The notes below the pieces were generated by a model, which was given only the letters and a program-made list of their open reading frames with translations, did no database searches and was not told the DNA's origin. 42,521 nt of DNA from a virus, in IMG/VR virus record IMGVR_UViG_3300036770_004432, positions 1-42,521 of that record, one strand, 5' to 3'. The translations under genes and the position numbers were made by a program. This document shows, in pieces, positions 1 to 7,851 of this stretch (the first letter of the stretch is position 1; every line of letters begins with the position of its first letter).

Positions 1-380
1 TTGTAAGTGTGCTTTGCCTCCAAAGCAGCAAGCACAAGTCCCACTTCGTTTCTAGGAATAACAATAATTTCTTCGTCTCTTTGCGGAGCCTTGGGCATCT
101 TAAAGCTTGCTAGAGGATTCTTTTCTAAATAACCAACATCCTCTTGTGCCGCCCAACGAAACATTGTTTTTGTATACATAGCCACGCGCCTTGAGGAAAG
201 AACTGGTTTCTCTCCCAACACCCAAATCATAATTTTTCGTGCTTCATTTAAGTCTTGAATTGGACAACGTTTTAACCATTTTGTTACTTGTCTGTAGTCG
301 GAAGTCAAGCTGGTTGGGCATAGAGAAATGGAGCGCTCTTCCAAGAAGGCGCTCCAAAGCTCCGCAAGAGTGGTGGGCAT
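1..380 (-). CDS. int: Tyrosine recombinase (integrase), N-terminal part, cut by window edge
   Basis: Translating the minus strand from the ATG at 380 gives an open frame of about 126 residues to the window edge. It begins MPTTLAELWSAFLEER and contains the helical pattern of a SAM-like core-binding domain (RVAMYTKTMFRWAAQEDV, then YLEKNPLASFKMPK), followed by the start of the catalytic domain. The R-H-R-Y active-site residues would lie beyond base 1. A stop codon lies a few codons upstream in frame, so 380 is the only plausible ATG. Tyrosine integrases carry out site-specific integration and excision, so this is the main evidence for a temperate life cycle. The gene is clearly more AT-rich than the GC-rich structural genes, which suggests separate acquisition. 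It reads in the same direction as the tail genes and follows the DUF433 gene. The family call is firm; its activity cannot be judged from half a gene. Confidence 0.88.
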   Translation of the reverse strand, partial: MPTTLAELWSAFLEERSISLCPTSLTSDYRQVTKWLKRCPIQDLNEARKIMIWVLGEKPVLSSRRVAMYTKTMFRWAAQEDVGYLEKNPLASFKMPKAPQRDEEIIVIPRNEVGLVLAALEAKHTY

Positions 381-453
381 GGTTTGAGGGCGAAGACGGC
401 CAGACTAGTGGCCTTCCCAGAAATTGTCAACCCATGCTTGGTATCGCAAGTAA

Positions 454-774
454 CTACTGAAGCTGGTCTTTGGCGTGCTGGGCCTGGATCTCCGCATAAT
501 TCAGCGCGGTGCGGCTGAGTTGGGGGAAGTCTTCCTGCAGCTCTGCGGGAGAGACGCCAGCACGCAATTGCTCCACCACCACGGCCACGGGAATCCGCGT
601 ACCGCTAAACACGAGCTGTCCCGAGCAAATCGCGGGGTTGCGCTCCACTATATTTTGGGAAAGCATCTCCTGGCTTTGTTTTGACGCATGGCGTAATTCA
701 ATCTTACGCTGCTCAATGCGCTCCCGGCGCTCAGCATTGAAGCCCTTGGTGAGGTCTGAAAAGGAGCGCGTCAT
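454..774 (-). CDS. DUF433 antitoxin-like protein with an extra N-terminal leader
   Basis: The protein has 106 residues. Residues about 45-95 match the DUF433 pattern: an NPAICSGQLVFSGTRIPV stretch, then VVVEQLRAGVSPAELQEDFP and a final helix. DUF433 is a small helix-turn-helix family that includes VapB45-type antitoxins. The first 30 residues (FSDLTKGFNAERRERIEQRK) resemble the leader of XRE/HigA-type antitoxins and recur in a short ORF at 41570-41737 behind the second tail fibre. No partner toxin is visible nearby. The gene lies between the fibre/63-residue pair and the integrase in the same direction, so it may regulate neighbouring genes instead of neutralising a toxin. The domain call is fairly safe; antitoxin activity is inference. 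Confidence 0.75.
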   Translation of the reverse strand: MTRSFSDLTKGFNAERRERIEQRKIELRHASKQSQEMLSQNIVERNPAICSGQLVFSGTRIPVAVVVEQLRAGVSPAELQEDFPQLSRTALNYAEIQAQHAKDQLQ

Positions 775-792
775 GAGCGTTAAAGAAGGTGA

Positions 793-984
793 CTACTCAA
801 GTTCACGGTAATCACCGTTGATTTCGGAGATCAACACATCGGCTGCTTGCCAGAAGCCTTCCTTCCGCAGCCACGAGGCGGCGTAGCAGACAGCTTCTAA
901 GGCAGTTTCCCTGAAGTGATGGGCATCATCACCGTTGCTGATAACTTCGGCGATTGTGTCGAGAAGTGTGATTTTGTTGGACAT
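793..984 (-). CDS. Small hypothetical protein (63 aa)
   Basis: I do not recognise this protein. It is a short, acidic, mostly helical protein (LLDTIAEVISNGDDAHHFRE, then a helix AVCYAASWLRKEGFWQAADV) without a membrane segment or metal motif. It begins 15 bases after the stop of the S74 tail fibre and ends just before the DUF433 gene, all in one direction. The equivalent position behind the second tail fibre (41738-41762) lacks it, although the flanking bases (GGTGACTA and AGTAGGACTACG) are conserved. It therefore looks like a small inserted or lost cassette. Confidence 0.6.
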   Translation of the reverse strand: MSNKITLLDTIAEVISNGDDAHHFRETALEAVCYAASWLRKEGFWQAADVLISEINGDYRELE

Positions 985-998
985 AGAAGTGAGTAGGA

Positions 999-2642
999 CT
1001 ACGACGCCTCAAGGGCTGCAACTTTTGTTTGAAGTTCAGCGATCATGGCTTGCTGCTGCTGGATGGATTTAACCAAAATGGCGACCATGTTGGCGTAGCC
1101 AATTTCGCTGGGAACGGTGGCATTGCCTTCATCGTCATTCCAGTATTCAACGTATTCCGTTAGCCCAAGAGCGTGGAAGTCCTCGGCAATAAAGCCTGCA
1201 CGTTGCTTCTGATTGGGTTCATCGTTGTAGACAAAATACTTGGGCTGCATTTGCATCAGTTCATCCAAGCCTTTGTCGTAATCAACAATGTCGTGCTTGA
1301 AGCGTTCCGACGACGAGGTTACAAACAGTTGGCCTGCTGAAGAAGACCAGTGGACGTTGGCAGTACCACCAACCTGCATCACGTTTATATAGACGTTCCC
1401 AGCGTTATCAATTTTCATCCGCTCCGTCGGGCTGCTCGCTCCGTCGGCAGTAGTGGAGAACACTAGGCGAGACGGCATGTCATCAGCGCCAGGTGTTCCG
1501 TCTACGGCTGCTGTTATGCTCGCGCCCGAAACAAATTCACTACCATCGCCGCCACTAAAAAACAAACCGCCAAGCTCGTCGTTATTGCTTACGAGACCAG
1601 CATCTGTTCTGCCGTGCGCCAAGAATAATTTAGGTCCGCCAGAATCGTTGTTGTCTCTCAGGATTGATAATGATGCTCCATTCAGGGATGTTGACTCAAT
1701 TTGAAACTGAGGTGTTGTTGAGGAGTTTTCAAAATTGGTCTTGGCACTAGACGTGCCAACTAACAGGCGTCCCGAGCTGTCGATGCGGACACGCTCTGAT
1801 GCACCTGATTTAAAAGTAAAAGCGCCTGCGGTTACGTCACCTGCTGTAAAACGATATTCACCATCACCAAGACTGCCACCGCCAGCTAGCTTGGATATGC
1901 CGTAGAAATTAGCAGCATTGCCGTTAAATTGTATTTTTAAAGCATTAACGTCAGCAAAAGATAATGGCGCTCCGGGACTCGTAGTGCCAATCCCTACACG
2001 GCCTGAGGAGTCAATCACCGCACGCTCGGAGCCATTGACGCTGAATTGCATCTTGTCCGTTGAGTGGTCATAACGAATCTGACCAATAGCGTTGTTATCT
2101 GTATCGCCAAATAGCAAGCCTGGAGAGCCAGTGTTGCTGCTTTCAATCGAGATAAACGGGTTGCTTGCCGTGTTGTAGACGGTCAAATTTCGACTAGGCG
2201 TAGAAGTCCCCAGACCTACCCTGTTATTGGCGGCATCAACGTAGAGCGTGTTGCTGTCAATATCGACGTTGCCGTTGGAGTCGATGGTCAGGCGAGCCGT
2301 GCCGCCCGTTGAAATTCCGACCTGATTGGCACCAGGAGAGTAGAAGCCGGTATCGGTGCCGCTGTCCTTGAAGTAGATCGACGGAGCGCCAGCCGTGCCG
2401 TTTTCCAGTGCAATCGTGGACCATTCGCCGTCCAACTGAAATAGTGTGATCCAGCCCGAGTTCGCAGCGTTGCGAAGCTTGAGGAGGTTCGTGGTTGTGT
2501 CTGCCCACCATTGGTAGGCGTACATGGTTGCCGGTTCGGTGGCGCCACTGTTTTGGCTGACGATTGCAGCCAGCGCATTGTTGAGATCGGAACGGACGGC
2601 AGCGCCGGTGCCGTTAGCAATCACATAATCGTGTTGAGCCAT
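999..2642 (-). CDS. Tail fibre with C-terminal S74 self-cleaving chaperone
   Basis: The protein has 547 residues. The N-terminal 100 residues probably attach it to the tail tip. The middle is built of recurring beta-rich units of the type RVGLGTSTPS, GRVGIGTTSPG and GRLLVGTSSA, as in trimeric beta-helix fibres. The last 110 residues are a peptidase S74 intramolecular chaperone: the SSSERFKHDI signature with the Ser/Lys region, then FIAEDF, ending in a coiled coil (IAELQTKVAALEAS). S74 domains fold the trimer and then cut themselves off. The gene starts 35 bases after J, as expected for a receptor-binding side fibre. Part of it, 1451-1529, is identical to the second fibre at the window end. 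Confidence 0.88.
   Translation of the reverse strand: MAQHDYVIANGTGAAVRSDLNNALAAIVSQNSGATEPATMYAYQWWADTTTNLLKLRNAANSGWITLFQLDGEWSTIALENGTAGAPSIYFKDSGTDTGFYSPGANQVGISTGGTARLTIDSNGNVDIDSNTLYVDAANNRVGLGTSTPSRNLTVYNTASNPFISIESSNTGSPGLLFGDTDNNAIGQIRYDHSTDKMQFSVNGSERAVIDSSGRVGIGTTSPGAPLSFADVNALKIQFNGNAANFYGISKLAGGGSLGDGEYRFTAGDVTAGAFTFKSGASERVRIDSSGRLLVGTSSAKTNFENSSTTPQFQIESTSLNGASLSILRDNNDSGGPKLFLAHGRTDAGLVSNNDELGGLFFSGGDGSEFVSGASITAAVDGTPGADDMPSRLVFSTTADGASSPTERMKIDNAGNVYINVMQVGGTANVHWSSSAGQLFVTSSSERFKHDIVDYDKGLDELMQMQPKYFVYNDEPNQKQRAGFIAEDFHALGLTEYVEYWNDDEGNATVPSEIGYANMVAILVKSIQQQQAMIAELQTKVAALEAS
1451..1529. repeat. 79-base exact direct repeat shared by the two tail fibre genes, copy 1
   Basis: Bases 1451-1529 are identical to 42443-42521. 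The sequences also stay close upstream in the fibre frame (1416-1450 against 42408-42442, with three differences seen). Both copies encode the same fibre segment, ending ...SGASITAAVDGTPGADDMP on the minus strand. The second copy runs exactly into the window end. Confidence 0.95.
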
Positions 2643-2676
2643 GCCGAGTCCTTACAAGGACAGTATTTGTCCAACT

Positions 2677-5600
2677 TTAGCCGCCTCGGCCATAGCCAAC
2701 CGCACTCCAGTTGAAGTTACGGCTAACGGCAGTTCCAGCCGAGTTTTTGAAGGTGACGGTGAAGCCGGTGCCGCTGATGCTGGTGACCTCAAAGAAATCG
2801 CCGGTTGCCATGTTTTGGGCGGTGATGCCGATGCTGGGGAGGTAGGCGTTGACCCCGCCGAGGCTTGCTGTTCCAGTCCAGAAGGCGTTGGTGAAGGTGA
2901 TTGCCTTGGCGCCGGCACCGCTGCTGACTGCTCCATCGCTGTTTTCCGTGCGGCGTTGGAAGGTGGCGTCGTAGCCCAGTTCATCCACCAAGATGTTTTG
3001 ATCGATGGCACTGCTGCTGAGATCGGCGCGGAATTGAAAGCCGCGACCACGGAAGGCGCCGTTGACGAATTCTTGCCATGCGCCCCAAGTCGGGGTGCCG
3101 CTGGGGTTGTCGTTGGTGGAGCGCAGCATCAGCTTGGCGTTCACCTTGTCCGTAACGTCGCCGTCCCAGTCGGACCAGTCATCCACGGTGTTGGCTCGGG
3201 AGTCGATCAGGTCGGATGGGTAATAGCCACGAGTGACGAAATAGCGCCGGAGATCGACAGAGAAGGTGTTGCCAAGGTCCAGTGTGCTGGCGAATGTGTA
3301 AGTGCCAGAGCTAGCCACCGGTCCAAGTACATCGAGCGTTGGGATCAGGTCAAAATCAACAATCGAATCAATTAAGGTCGTGCCATCCAGCGTGAGCGCG
3401 TCAAACTCTTCGCTGTAGAAGGTGTCCGACTTGGTGCCTTGGAAGGATGGAACGTCTTGATCTTCGCGGCGGGTTTGGATTGTTAGCGGCGCGATGGTGT
3501 CGGGCAGGTCGATGATTACGCTGGCTTCGCTGGCTGATTGCCGCCCACCGTCATCTTCAAATTTCGCCAGCACCTCGCCTTCCACCAGCGGAATAATGGC
3601 CTCTGTTGAACTGCCGGATTTGGCGGGAATTAGGTCAACGCTGTTGCTCCATGTAGCCGTGCCATCGGTCAGGCTGCTGTGGCGGATGTGAATTTTGCCG
3701 CCAACTTTTACGTCAAGGTCAAGCGTTTCGGTCCAGCGAAGACGACCGGAGTTGTTATTGATTGCCTCAAAGGTCAGGTTTTGGACGTTGCCCGGCACTG
3801 CGGTTTTGCCGATCAGCGCGAACTGGGCGACGGCAATTTCACTGCCTTTGCTGAGATAGTTGAACGCCTGAACTTGAACGTAAAGCGTTCCGGAGCGTGT
3901 GTTTTTAATTTGCAGTGACGGTGAGGTTGTGTTGGCCTGCGTCCAGTTGTCGTTGTCGATTCTGTATTTGACGCGGAACTCGGTTACAAGTTGTTTGGGG
4001 CTGATCCAGCTCAGATCAAAGGCTGAAAATACGCTTTGGCCGTCTTGGTAAAGGTATTCCGTGCCAGTGATATTTCCCGGAGCGTTGGGTGCTGCCGAAA
4101 GATTACTGATGTCGCGGGTGGTTAGTTTGTTATCGCTTTCAATCGCGTCGTAAATCGTGCTGTTGTACTGCAGCGCAGTTACGCCGTAAATGCCATCTTC
4201 GCCTTCGGCAACATTCAGCACGCGATATTGCTGAGCTTCGATGTCGCTGGTTTGGATCAGCCAGATGGCGTTGGCGTTGGGTGCTTCGCTAAATGCGCTG
4301 CTGACGTTGATGGTGGTGCCAGAGATGCTGCTAATGGTTTTGGTTTCCACTAAGCCGGTTGGCATCAGAACCGAAATTGTTGGACTGTTTGACAGATTGA
4401 CGGTGAGGTTGGTGCTGCTGTCAACAGTGATGGCGGTTGTGGTGGCAGAACTGACGCGACCGCTGCGGCGTGATCCGGCTTTAAGCGGATCGGCAATGTC
4501 GATCACCATGCCGGGGCGCAAGATGATGCCGCTGTCAATAGAGACCGAGAAGGTGACGGTTTCGGTCAGGTTTTGTTCGCTCAGTAGCGCCCATTTACCA
4601 GCCCGATGCGCTTGACCTTGGCTGTAACAACCCAGCGCCTTTATATCCTTGTTAATGATGCCGTATTTGGCTACAGCTTCCGCATCTTCAACATATTCGT
4701 ATTCAACTTCGCCCAAGGTGTCGTAGGACTGCCAAGCAACAGTGGCGACCGTGTGACGTGCCTTTTGTGATGATCCGCTATACGCAAAAATGCCATCAAC
4801 AACGTTGCTTGGTCCAAGTAAGTATTGGGAATCGGTTGGTTTGTCCTGCTGCAGTACCAGTGAGCCGGCACCGTAATACGCGATGCCACGGAACAGGCTG
4901 GTCATCTCTTGGATGACGTTGTAAACCTCGTCGCGGCTGTTAATCAATAAGTTGCAAGCGAAACGAGGCTCCAGTCCGCCTTTGCCGTTATCAACTAACT
5001 CGTTGCAGTATTGACTAATCGAATAAAAGTCATAGCGGTCAAGGCTGCTGGCTGGAACGCTGGCGCCGTAACGGGTGTTGGTGAGCAAATCCCACAGACA
5101 CCAAGCTGGGTCGTTGCACCAAGTCGCAGCGCCAAAAGTTCCATCCCAAACGCCTGCGTAAGTGACCCGCCCAATGTGAGTTGTTGTGTCAACCGTGGCG
5201 TTGCTTGGCAACTGAATTTTGATGCCGCGAATCAGGTACTTACGTGGCGGGATGCTGTTGAAATCACGCGCATCAAAACGAAGGCCAACGAGTGCGCTGT
5301 TTGGGTAGCGCAGTTTTTCGTCAATAATTTCTGTGTAACTTTGCCAATAGGTTTCGTTTTGGCGCTTTGCGGAGGATTCGTCGCCACTTAAACGAATGAT
5401 GCGAACATCAACGGGAAACGCTCCATCGAAACCAACGTTGTAATCGCGCTGGTAAGAGTTGTTTGTTTTGCCGCTGATCGTGTCAGTCAGAACGTCTGTA
5501 TAACCGCCACCGTTGTATTGGATTTGAATTTTAAGTTCAACGCTATGGCCGACAATATCGCCGTCATCTTCAATAATTTGCAGGGCTGGAACTTGAACAG

Positions 5601-6444
5601 TTACACGAACGCGGTCAACATCGGTATCGGTGACGGTTCTGGTTATTGGTGTGTTGTAGAAGAGTTGGACGCCAACGCTCTTTTCTGATTCCGCGCCTCC
5701 TGTAAAACTTGCAATAGCGGCTTGGGATTGAGTGCCATTGCGGGTGGTGACTGTGTAGCCGCGAAAGTTATCGTTTCCAGCAGCGTCTACAACGGGCGTT
5801 CCATCCAGATAAATGCTGTTGGCGCCATTGTCTAAACCTTGAATTTCACCTTCGCTGATTAGATCCAGAACGTTTGCGTACTGAATTGATTGCAGCGAGT
5901 CGTCGGCTTCGGTTGGTGTACGGGACTGACCGCCACCACCACCTTTGCCACCACCGCCTCCGCCACCACCAGCACCAGCGATACCAAGACCGAGGCCGGC
6001 ATTGTGGACGCGAACACCGTTGGCGATGAAGGTGTGATGCCCTTCGACCGTCAGGTTGTAGACCGTGCCAGTGCAGAATTCGGTCTTGCCGACGATGGGG
6101 CGGAGGTGGCCGTTGGCATCAACGAGGCAATCGTCAGAACCGAGCGTGTCGATTTCGACGAAGGCATTGAACTGGTTTAGAACCCAGTGGTTAGGGGTTG
6201 CATCAAGATGCTGTCCGCCCCAGAGCGTGTAGCGGATGACGCGCTCGTTTTCGTGTTCGTGAACCTTGAGGATCTTAACTTCGTGGACTTCGCCGGTGTG
6301 ATCAAAGCTCAGGACCAGATCGCCAGCCTGCAGTTCATCAATCCGGCGTTGGCCGCCTGGAACGTTGACGAGCGTATGCCCTAGGAAGCAACCGCCACCA
6401 CCGCCGCCACCAGAACCTTGGATCATTTGGATATTGCGGGTCAT
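2677..6444 (-). CDS. J: Tail-tip host-specificity protein J with embedded intein-like domain
   Basis: The protein has 1255 residues, the size of lambda-type J proteins, which form the tail tip hub and contact the receptor. Residues 1-18 end in a polyglycine run. Residues 19-148 are a Hint (intein-like) domain, annotated separately, and a second glycine-rich run follows. The J core then begins with the typical NVLDLISEGEIQGL motif near residues 190-205. Fibronectin-type III-like modules follow (APNAPGNITGTEY and TAVPGNVQNLTFEAI), and a beta-rich C-terminal region. The start overlaps the stop of the I-like gene as TAATG. It is followed after 34 bases by the first tail fibre. Confidence 0.92.
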   Translation of the reverse strand: MTRNIQMIQGSGGGGGGGCFLGHTLVNVPGGQRRIDELQAGDLVLSFDHTGEVHEVKILKVHEHENERVIRYTLWGGQHLDATPNHWVLNQFNAFVEIDTLGSDDCLVDANGHLRPIVGKTEFCTGTVYNLTVEGHHTFIANGVRVHNAGLGLGIAGAGGGGGGGGKGGGGGQSRTPTEADDSLQSIQYANVLDLISEGEIQGLDNGANSIYLDGTPVVDAAGNDNFRGYTVTTRNGTQSQAAIASFTGGAESEKSVGVQLFYNTPITRTVTDTDVDRVRVTVQVPALQIIEDDGDIVGHSVELKIQIQYNGGGYTDVLTDTISGKTNNSYQRDYNVGFDGAFPVDVRIIRLSGDESSAKRQNETYWQSYTEIIDEKLRYPNSALVGLRFDARDFNSIPPRKYLIRGIKIQLPSNATVDTTTHIGRVTYAGVWDGTFGAATWCNDPAWCLWDLLTNTRYGASVPASSLDRYDFYSISQYCNELVDNGKGGLEPRFACNLLINSRDEVYNVIQEMTSLFRGIAYYGAGSLVLQQDKPTDSQYLLGPSNVVDGIFAYSGSSQKARHTVATVAWQSYDTLGEVEYEYVEDAEAVAKYGIINKDIKALGCYSQGQAHRAGKWALLSEQNLTETVTFSVSIDSGIILRPGMVIDIADPLKAGSRRSGRVSSATTTAITVDSSTNLTVNLSNSPTISVLMPTGLVETKTISSISGTTINVSSAFSEAPNANAIWLIQTSDIEAQQYRVLNVAEGEDGIYGVTALQYNSTIYDAIESDNKLTTRDISNLSAAPNAPGNITGTEYLYQDGQSVFSAFDLSWISPKQLVTEFRVKYRIDNDNWTQANTTSPSLQIKNTRSGTLYVQVQAFNYLSKGSEIAVAQFALIGKTAVPGNVQNLTFEAINNNSGRLRWTETLDLDVKVGGKIHIRHSSLTDGTATWSNSVDLIPAKSGSSTEAIIPLVEGEVLAKFEDDGGRQSASEASVIIDLPDTIAPLTIQTRREDQDVPSFQGTKSDTFYSEEFDALTLDGTTLIDSIVDFDLIPTLDVLGPVASSGTYTFASTLDLGNTFSVDLRRYFVTRGYYPSDLIDSRANTVDDWSDWDGDVTDKVNAKLMLRSTNDNPSGTPTWGAWQEFVNGAFRGRGFQFRADLSSSAIDQNILVDELGYDATFQRRTENSDGAVSSGAGAKAITFTNAFWTGTASLGGVNAYLPSIGITAQNMATGDFFEVTSISGTGFTVTFKNSAGTAVSRNFNWSAVGYGRGG
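6001..6390 (-). other. Hint / bacterial intein-like (BIL) domain inside J
   Basis: The 130 codons run from Cys19 (codon 6388-6390) to Asn148 (codon 6001-6003). The splicing motifs are visible: block A CFLGHTLV with the nucleophilic Cys1; block B LDATPNHWVL with the T-x-x-H pattern; and a C-terminal block VYNLTVEGHHTFIANGVRVHN-like stretch ending His-Asn. The residue after Asn is Ala, not Cys, Ser or Thr, which fits A-type BIL domains better than a classical intein. No homing endonuclease is inserted. Both sides are polyglycine, so the domain is joined to J by flexible linkers. It could splice, cleave or ligate. The family call is strong; the reaction outcome is unknown. Confidence 0.85.
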
Positions 6445-7151
6445 TAGCTCTTACGTGAACGGAAGAAAGCGGCGAAGAGTTCTTCTTGAACTTGTTGTTG
6501 ACTCTTGGTTGCACCGTTGCCGGTGCTTTCAACATCAAGACCGCTGGAAATCACAGCCGAACCAACAAAAACTCGACCGTAGGCAATGGGAACAGGTAAG
6601 CCTTGTTTGGCGGTATTGACGATTCCACTAAAACTGAATGATTCGAGCTTGGCGGCTTCACGTCCGCGCTCAAACGGGGAAGTTGATTGCACCGGAGCTG
6701 GTGAAAGCGATTGCGCGATACCTCCAAGAACAAGACTGGCGCCGATACCAACAACAGCGGTGCCAACCGTTCCGATGCCCATGAATCCTCCCAAGGCAAC
6801 ACCAGCAGACGCAATACCACCAGTGACGATTGCCAACGTTATTAGGCCAATGCCCGCAAAAATCTGAGCTGCGCCTTCGCCAGCGCCAACAATTACGGGC
6901 GTAATGCTAAATACTTCGCGCTCACTAAATGGAGCGGCAATCAACATTGCATTCTGTTCGGTAACTTTTTCTTTCCCGATTGTCACCCGATAGCCGACAC
7001 CTTCTTTCTCGCTATCAATTAACCACTTTTCTAAACCCGGAAAATTAACGCACAAGGCTTTCAAAACCTGCGCGGGCGTATCAGCTTCAAACTGAAAACG
7101 GCATTGACCCAGCTTTTTGCGGAGTGCGCCGTAGACCTTAACGACTTTCAT
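6444..7151 (-). CDS. I: Tail assembly protein, lambda gpI-like
   Basis: The protein has 235 residues. The N-terminal 80 residues have the ubiquitin-like pattern of tail assembly protein I (MKVVKVYGALRKKLG start, then IAAPFSEREVFSITPVIVGAG). A long Gly/Ala-rich hydrophobic stretch follows (residues about 90-145), and a C-terminal IVNTAKQGLPVPIAYGRVFVG segment typical of this family. In lambda, I acts with K, L and J in building the tail tip. The gene overlaps the K-like gene by 14 bases and the J gene by one (TAATG), which supports translational coupling. Confidence 0.85.
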   Translation of the reverse strand: MKVVKVYGALRKKLGQCRFQFEADTPAQVLKALCVNFPGLEKWLIDSEKEGVGYRVTIGKEKVTEQNAMLIAAPFSEREVFSITPVIVGAGEGAAQIFAGIGLITLAIVTGGIASAGVALGGFMGIGTVGTAVVGIGASLVLGGIAQSLSPAPVQSTSPFERGREAAKLESFSFSGIVNTAKQGLPVPIAYGRVFVGSAVISSGLDVESTGNGATKSQQQVQEELFAAFFRSRKS

Positions 7152-7851
7152 GCCGCAGGACTCGGGCGGTGCTTTTCAGATAATAGCCGCCATAGATGTC
7201 GCGGCTACTGAGGCGTCCTTGGAGGTGGTGCAGGATCAGTTGGTCGCCAAGGTAGACAGCGGCGTGGTTGGGCAGCGGTGATTGCAGTTGCATCAGGATC
7301 GCGTCGCCGTATTGCAGCTCCTCAAGCGGGATGGAGTAGAAGCCTTCGTTGGCGAAGTTGTCTAGGTATAAATTCTCACCCTTGAGCCAGAACTGATCGC
7401 GGCGGTCGTAGTCGCGCAGGTTGAGACCGAATTCGCGGTTGTACCAGTCGCGGCAGAGCGTGTAGCAGTCCACGATGCCAAACATGAACTCGCGCCCCAC
7501 GTAGGGCAGTTCAAAGCCTTCAGGCTCGCAATAACCCCATTGCTCGGTCTGCGGGTTGACGACGTGCCAAGGGAGGCCGGATTTTTCGCAGGCAACGCGG
7601 TCGGCTTGGGATGGGGCGTGGTTGGTCTTCGGGTGGCTATGCACAACGGCGACGATTTCGCCCTGCTCTTCCACGGCGGCGTAGTCAACAGGATCCAAGA
7701 CGAAATGCTCGTCTGGTGTCTCGGCCATGTTGCGGCACGGAAAATACCGTTTGCGACCCTTGACCACCGCCACCAGCCCGCAGGATTCCTTGGGAAACTC
7801 GGTTCTGGCGTGTTCCAGTGCAGCAGCCTGTACGGCTTCGGATAATTTCAT
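7138..7851 (-). CDS. K: Tail tip protease/hydrolase, lambda gpK-like (JAMM + NlpC/P60)
   Basis: The protein has 237 residues in two domains. Residues 1-110 are a JAB/MPN metalloprotease-like fold with Glu22, the HSHP motif (His71, His73), Ser81 and Asp84, a complete JAMM zinc set. Residues 115-237 are NlpC/P60-like, with Cys129 in GIVDCYTLC and His196 in PNHAAVYLG. The family acts in tail-tip assembly and in cutting host peptidoglycan during DNA entry. It sits between L-like and I-like genes as in lambda; the ATG overlaps the L stop (ATGA). Confidence 0.9.
   Translation of the reverse strand: MKLSEAVQAAALEHARTEFPKESCGLVAVVKGRKRYFPCRNMAETPDEHFVLDPVDYAAVEEQGEIVAVVHSHPKTNHAPSQADRVACEKSGLPWHVVNPQTEQWGYCEPEGFELPYVGREFMFGIVDCYTLCRDWYNREFGLNLRDYDRRDQFWLKGENLYLDNFANEGFYSIPLEELQYGDAILMQLQSPLPNHAAVYLGDQLILHHLQGRLSSRDIYGGYYLKSTARVLRHESR

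Noticed and set aside
2641-3375. Rightward open frame of 244 codons opposite the end of J
   Set aside because: Low-complexity Gly/Ala/Val composition and full overlap with the J gene indicate a shadow.
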